Shown here: positions 59,757 through 64,000 of the stretch, piece after piece
Layout: the number at the start of each line of letters is the position of its first letter
Position numbering within the stretch: position 1 is the first letter of the stretch
NCBI GenBank assembly: GCA_030035585.1
Contig: CM057464.1
Span: 79,220,919 to 79,284,918, forward strand
Source: Dugong dugon
Lineage: Eukaryota > Chordata > Mammalia > Sirenia > Dugongidae
Reading direction: 5' to 3'
DNA length: 64,000 nucleotides
Notes under the pieces: generated by a model
The model's database searches: none
What the model saw: only the letters and a program-made list of their open reading frames with translations
Told to the model about the DNA's origin: nothing
Program-made: the position numbers and the translations under genes

Positions 59757-62287
59757 CACATCAACCATTAATGCCAAAGATGAAGAGACTGAAGACTTTT
59801 AACAACTTCTGAAGTCTGAAATTGATCAAACATGCAATCAAGATGCATTGATAATCACTAGTGGTTGGAATGTGAAAGTTGGAATCAAAGAAGAAGGATG
59901 GGTAGCTGGAAAATAAGGCCTTGGTGATAGAAATGACGCCAGAGATTGCATGATAGAATTTTGAAAAACCAATGTCTTATTCATTGCAAATACCTTTTTT
60001 CAACAACATACATTCAACTTTTTTCAACTGCGACTATACATGTGGACCTCGCCAAATGGAATACACAGTAATCAAATTGATTACATTTGTGAAAAGAGAC
60101 AGTGGAGAAGCTCAATATCATCAGAACAAGGCCAGGGGCCAACTGTGGAACTGACCATCAATTGCTCATATGCAAGTTCAAGTTGAAGCTGAAGAAAATT
60201 AAAACAGGTCCATGAGACCTAAAATATGGCCTTGAGTATATCCCACCTGAATTTAGAGACCATCTCAAGGACAGATTTGACACACTGAACATTAATGACT
60301 GAAGACCAGATGAGATGTGGAATGACATCAAGGACATCATACATGAAGAAAGAAAAAAGTCATTAATAAGACAGGAAAGAAAGAAAAGACCAAAATGGAT
60401 GTCAGAAGAGACTCTGAAACTTGCTCTTGAACATAGAGCAGCTAAAGTGAATGGAAGAAATGAAATAAAAGAGCTGAACAGAAGATTTCAAAGGGTGGCT
60501 CAAGAAGACCAAGTAAAATATTATAATGAAATGTGAAAAGACTTGGAGTTAGTAAATCAAAAGGGAAGAATATGCTTGGCATTTCTCAAGCTGAAAGAAT
60601 TGAAGAAAAAATTCAAGCCTCTAGTTGCAATACTGAAAGATTCTATGGGCAAAATATTGAATGACGGAGTAAGCATCAAAAAAGATGGAAGGAATACACA
60701 GAGTCACTGTACCAAAAAGAATTGGTCAACGTTCAGCCATTTCAGGAGGTAGCATATGATCAAGAACAAATGGTACTGAAGGAAGAAGTCCAAGCTGGAC
60801 TGAAGGCATTGGAGAAAAACAGGCCTTCAGGAATTGACAGAATACCAACTGAGATGTTTCAACAAAGAGATGCAGCACTGGAGGTGCTCACTAGTTTATG
60901 CCAAGAAATTTGGAAGACAGATACCTGTCCAACTGACTGGAAGAGATCCATATTTGTGCCCACTTCAAAGAAAGATGATCCAACAGAATGTGGAAAGTGT
61001 CAAACGATATCATTAATATCACACGCAAGTAAATTTCGCTGAAGATAATTCAAAAGTGGCTGCAGCAGTACTTTAACAGGGACTAATAGACAAATTCAAG
61101 CTGGATTCAGAAGAGGATGTGAGGGATATCATTGTTGATGTCAGATGGATCTTGGCTGAAAGCAGAGAATAGCATCAAGATGTTTATCTGTGTTTTATTG
61201 ACTATGTAAAGGCATTCGACTGTGTGGATCATAATAAATTACGGATAACATTGTGAAGAATGGGAATTCCAAAACACTTAATTGTGCTCATACAGAACCA
61301 GTACACAGACCAAGAAGCAGTCGTTCAAACAGAAGGGGCTACTGTGTGGTTTAAAATCAGGAAAAGTATATGTCAAGGTTGTATCATTTCACCATACTTA
61401 TTCAGTCTGTATGCTGAGCAAATAATTAGAGAAGCTGGACTATATGAAGAAGAATGCAGCATCAGGATTGGAAGAAGACTCATTAACACCCTTCGATATG
61501 CAAATGATACATTGTTTGCTGAAAACAAAGAGGACTTGAAGCAGTTACTGATGAAGATCAAAGACTATAGCCTTCAGTATGGATTACATTTCAACATAAA
61601 GAAAACAAAAATCCTCACAACTGGGCCAATAAGCAACATAGTGACAAATGGAGAAAATAATGAAGTTGTCAAGGATTACATTTTACTTGGATCCACAATC
61701 AACGTCCTTGGAAGCGGCAGTAAAGAAATCAAATGACACATTGCATTGGAAAAATTTGATGCAAAAGATCTCTTTAATGTGTTAAAAAGCAAATATGTCA
61801 CTTTGAGGACTAAGGTACTCCTGACCCAAGCCATGGTATTTTCAATTGCCTCATATGCATGTGAAAGCTGGACAATGAACAAGGAAGACGGAAGAAGAAT
61901 TGATGCCTTTGAATTAAGGTGTTGGGGAAGTCTATTGAATATACCATGGACTGCCAGAAGAGTGAACAAATCTATCTTGGAAGAAGTCCAGCCAGAATGC
62001 TCCTTAGAAGTGAAGATGGCGAGACTTCGTCTCATGTACTTTGGACGTGTTATCAGGAGGAACTAGTCCCTGGAGAAGGATATCATGCTTGGTAAAGTAG
62101 AGGGTAGAGGGTCAGTGAAAGGAAGGAAGTCCCTCAAGGAGATGGATTGACACAGTGGCTGCACCGATGGGCTCAAGCATAGCAACAATTGTGAGGATGG
62201 CGCAGGATCTGGCAATGTTTCATTCTGTTGTACGTAGGATTGTTTTGAGTTGGAACTGACTTAACGGCATCAAACAACAATAACAAC
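59757..62287 (+). mobile_element. RTE LINE, 5'-truncated in the endonuclease
   Basis: Sense copy from the APE domain ('acacatcaaccattaatgcc') to the tail 'gagttggaactgacttaacg' plus CAACAA. Visible parts: endonuclease remnant IEYTVIKLITFVKRDSGEAQ-type frame near 60058-60110, MSEETLKLALEHRAAKVNGR (60400-60460), RT motifs with SGIDRIPTEMFQQRDAALEV (60830-60890), RKSICQGCIISPYLFSLYAE (61350-61420), an active-site box changed to YANDT (61498-61512), LQYGLHFNIKKTKILTTGP, and the C-terminal PECSLEVKMARLRLMYFGRV. Multiple stops and frameshifts. About 2.5 kb. Confidence 0.95.
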
Positions 62288-63036
62288 AGGTGGAAGAAGG
62301 AACAAATGGTGAACTCTTGAATTAGATTTAGTATTGAATTTGGGACATGCAGAGAAAGCTATGGAAGCTAAGTGTTTGATATAGTTAAGGATCAAAGCTA
62401 TAGAAACATAGCCCACGTAGCACATCTGATCTTCACATTTATCTTCACCTTATATTGCTTAATAGAGATCTAGATTAGTAAGTGAGGCTTAAAAAAGATA
62501 TTAATTTGAAGTGTTTTGATGGCAATGGACCCTATGAAATTCATTTGATTATAGTAGTGAACAAGTTACTAGAAGATATATAAAGGATTTTTTTGATCAT
62601 AGAACATTAGAACCTTTAAGAGTTCTTAGAGTACATCTACTTTAATAATAAAAACCATGAACATTTATCATCCATCTACTAGTTGAGGCATTACAATCTT
62701 TGCAGAATTCTATCTTTAGGAAGCTTAGGAGCAAAGGTATATACCACTAGTATGAACAAATACAAACAGGATACAGTCAGAACAGAAATGTATGCAAATA
62801 AGAGAATCATGCACAAACTAGTATGCTAGTAATCAGTCGGATTATATATAGACCAGTATTCACAATAAATATGAACAGATTAAAGTAACTAATAAAATGT
62901 GGAGACTTCCGATGGAATTTAAAGCAACTCTGTCTTGAACATGTTAAATTTTCTGCTAAGGAATAGTTAGTTGGATAATTTATTGATAAAATACTTCTAT
63001 TTTCCCAGAATTATCCTTATGAATTAAAAACAGCCT

Positions 63037-63064
63037 ATACTCAATGGCATCCAACAGCAACAGT
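63037..63064 (+). mobile_element. AfroSINE/RTE tail fragment
   Basis: 'actcaatggcatccaacagc' followed by 'aacagtac'; only the shared tail is recognisable. Confidence 0.5.
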
Positions 63065-63703
63065 ACTTGTTAGGGAATGTGAGATAATATTTTCTGGTAT
63101 TTAGGAAGCTTTCCTAGTCTTCTAGGTAAGTGTAATTCTACTGCTCTGGTTGGGGGAGTGTTTGGGTTGTGTAGGTGCTACTCTCAATTTAAGTGTATGT
63201 GATAGACAGCTGGCAAAGATAAACTCATATTCTCTAATAAATTTATTCGAGAGACACGGCTCCATCTATATGTATAAAGTCAGGGAGTAATTAAGTAATA
63301 CTTTTACGTGTCTTCATTACTTGAAAAGTACTGTGCTCAATCAGTGTAAATTTCATAGAAGTTAAACGTAAGCATGTTCAGTATAAATTCAGTTTTAAGA
63401 AACCTTTCTAAAATTTGAACATTGTATTACTAACTCAACTTCAAGCTGCACTCAAAGGCTTGCAAAAAGAAACAGACCTTCCAGACAATTCTCAGTTCCT
63501 TGTATAGAGTTTCAAAAGTGTTCTGCAGATGTTAATAGGCCATGTTTGAAAAAAAAAAAAGATTCTGTGATATAGTAAGTTTGGGAAACTCTGGGTTCAA
63601 CATACTTCTTTGTTGCAGAACTTTTCAGTATTTTCAATATATATCATGAAACATAGATATAAAGATAGAATATGCTCTGTTTCCCAAATACTTACAAGCC
63701 AGG

Positions 63704-63860
63704 AACAGTTGGCCACTCAAACCCGACTAGAGGTTTCTCAGAAGACATACCTGGCGATCTGCTCCTGAAAGGTCACAGCTTTGAACACCCTATGGAGCAG
63801 TTTTACGTTGCACATATGGTGTTTCTGTGACTTGGAATGGACTTGACAAACAACAACAAC
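63704..63860 (+). mobile_element. AfroSINE, 5'-truncated
   Basis: 'cagttggccactcaaacccg', internal 'atacctggcgatctgctcct', 'gaaaggtcacagctttgaac', tail 'ggacttgacaaacaacaaca'. The A-box head is missing. Confidence 0.92.
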
Positions 63861-64000
63861 CTTCAATGTGGCTGTTGCTCATTTGTAATACAATTAGGTT
63901 CATTTGTTGCTTTTGGTATTCCTTTTTTAGGCTCACCTCATATCCTGGTTGATATTATATATACGTACATGTATAGTAAACATTACTATAACAATATATT

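Larger units (their letters stand above)
24873..64000 (-). other. EYS: Upstream EYS intron (runs off the window)
   Basis: No further EYS exon was recognised above 24872, so at least 39 kb is intron, as expected for a gene known for very large introns. Stretches without any feature I can support are 25155-26296, 33940-34140, 35580-35775, 35960-36546, 49378-49935, 50480-50805, 51695-51955, 52400-53110, 53325-53615, 53825-54845, 55040-57135, 58370-58780, 58915-59115, 62290-63035, 63065-63700 and 63862-64000. Short ORFs in these stretches have no recognisable domain. Confidence 0.7.

Overview
The window is nuclear DNA of a placental mammal, almost certainly an afrotherian of the elephant/manatee/hyrax group (Paenungulata). 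The evidence is about two dozen AfroSINE copies on both strands, in a long and a short internal-deletion form, plus several copies of the afrotherian RTE (BovB-clade) LINE. Both families share the 3' tail with a 'GAGTTGGAA..CGACGGCA' core. There are also L1 lineages with a distinctive 3'UTR, and ancient MIR, L2, MaLR, hAT and L1M remnants. No prokaryotic or viral genes are present.

The only host gene I can support is EYS (eyes shut homolog), on the minus strand. Two coding exons are visible. An EGF-like exon lies at 24700-24872 and a laminin-G-like exon at 1561-1722. Both have canonical AG/GT borders, matching phase-1 junctions and open frames. The transcript therefore runs from high to low coordinates: >39 kb of upstream intron (24873-64000), the EGF exon, a 22,977-bp intron, the LamG exon, then at least 1.56 kb of downstream intron.

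Layout: 1-7 kb holds the LamG exon, scattered AfroSINEs, old L1 and a palindromic DNA-transposon remnant. 7-9.1 kb is an SRSF10 processed pseudogene with 3'UTR-like sequence. 10.6-12.2 kb is a 5'-truncated RTE. 12.7-14.6 kb holds old LTR and L1M pieces. At 15.4 kb is a tRNA-Ile fragment. 15.9-17.0 kb is an AfroSINE split by an internally deleted RTE. 17-24 kb is sparse intron with old L1, L2 and MIR. 26.3-33.8 kb is a near-complete antisense RTE split by a 4 kb ORF2-less ('half-L1') element. 34.1-35.6 kb is L1 3'UTR inside older L1 3'UTR. 36.55-49.37 kb is one antisense L1, about 8.3 kb net. It is interrupted by two LTRs of one family and by an RTE, and that RTE is itself interrupted by an L1 3' end. 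50-54 kb holds microsatellites, an imperfect inverted repeat, a hAT remnant and nested SINEs. At 57.2 kb is a U6 snRNA/L1 chimeric retrocopy. 59.8-62.3 kb is another RTE. The rest is unremarkable intron.

Nothing here is a new multi-gene system. The interest lies in the retrotransposition by-products (chimera, half-L1, microhomology deletion, possible 3' transduction, multi-level nests) and in the intact EYS exons. Family names come from recognition of motifs, without a database search.
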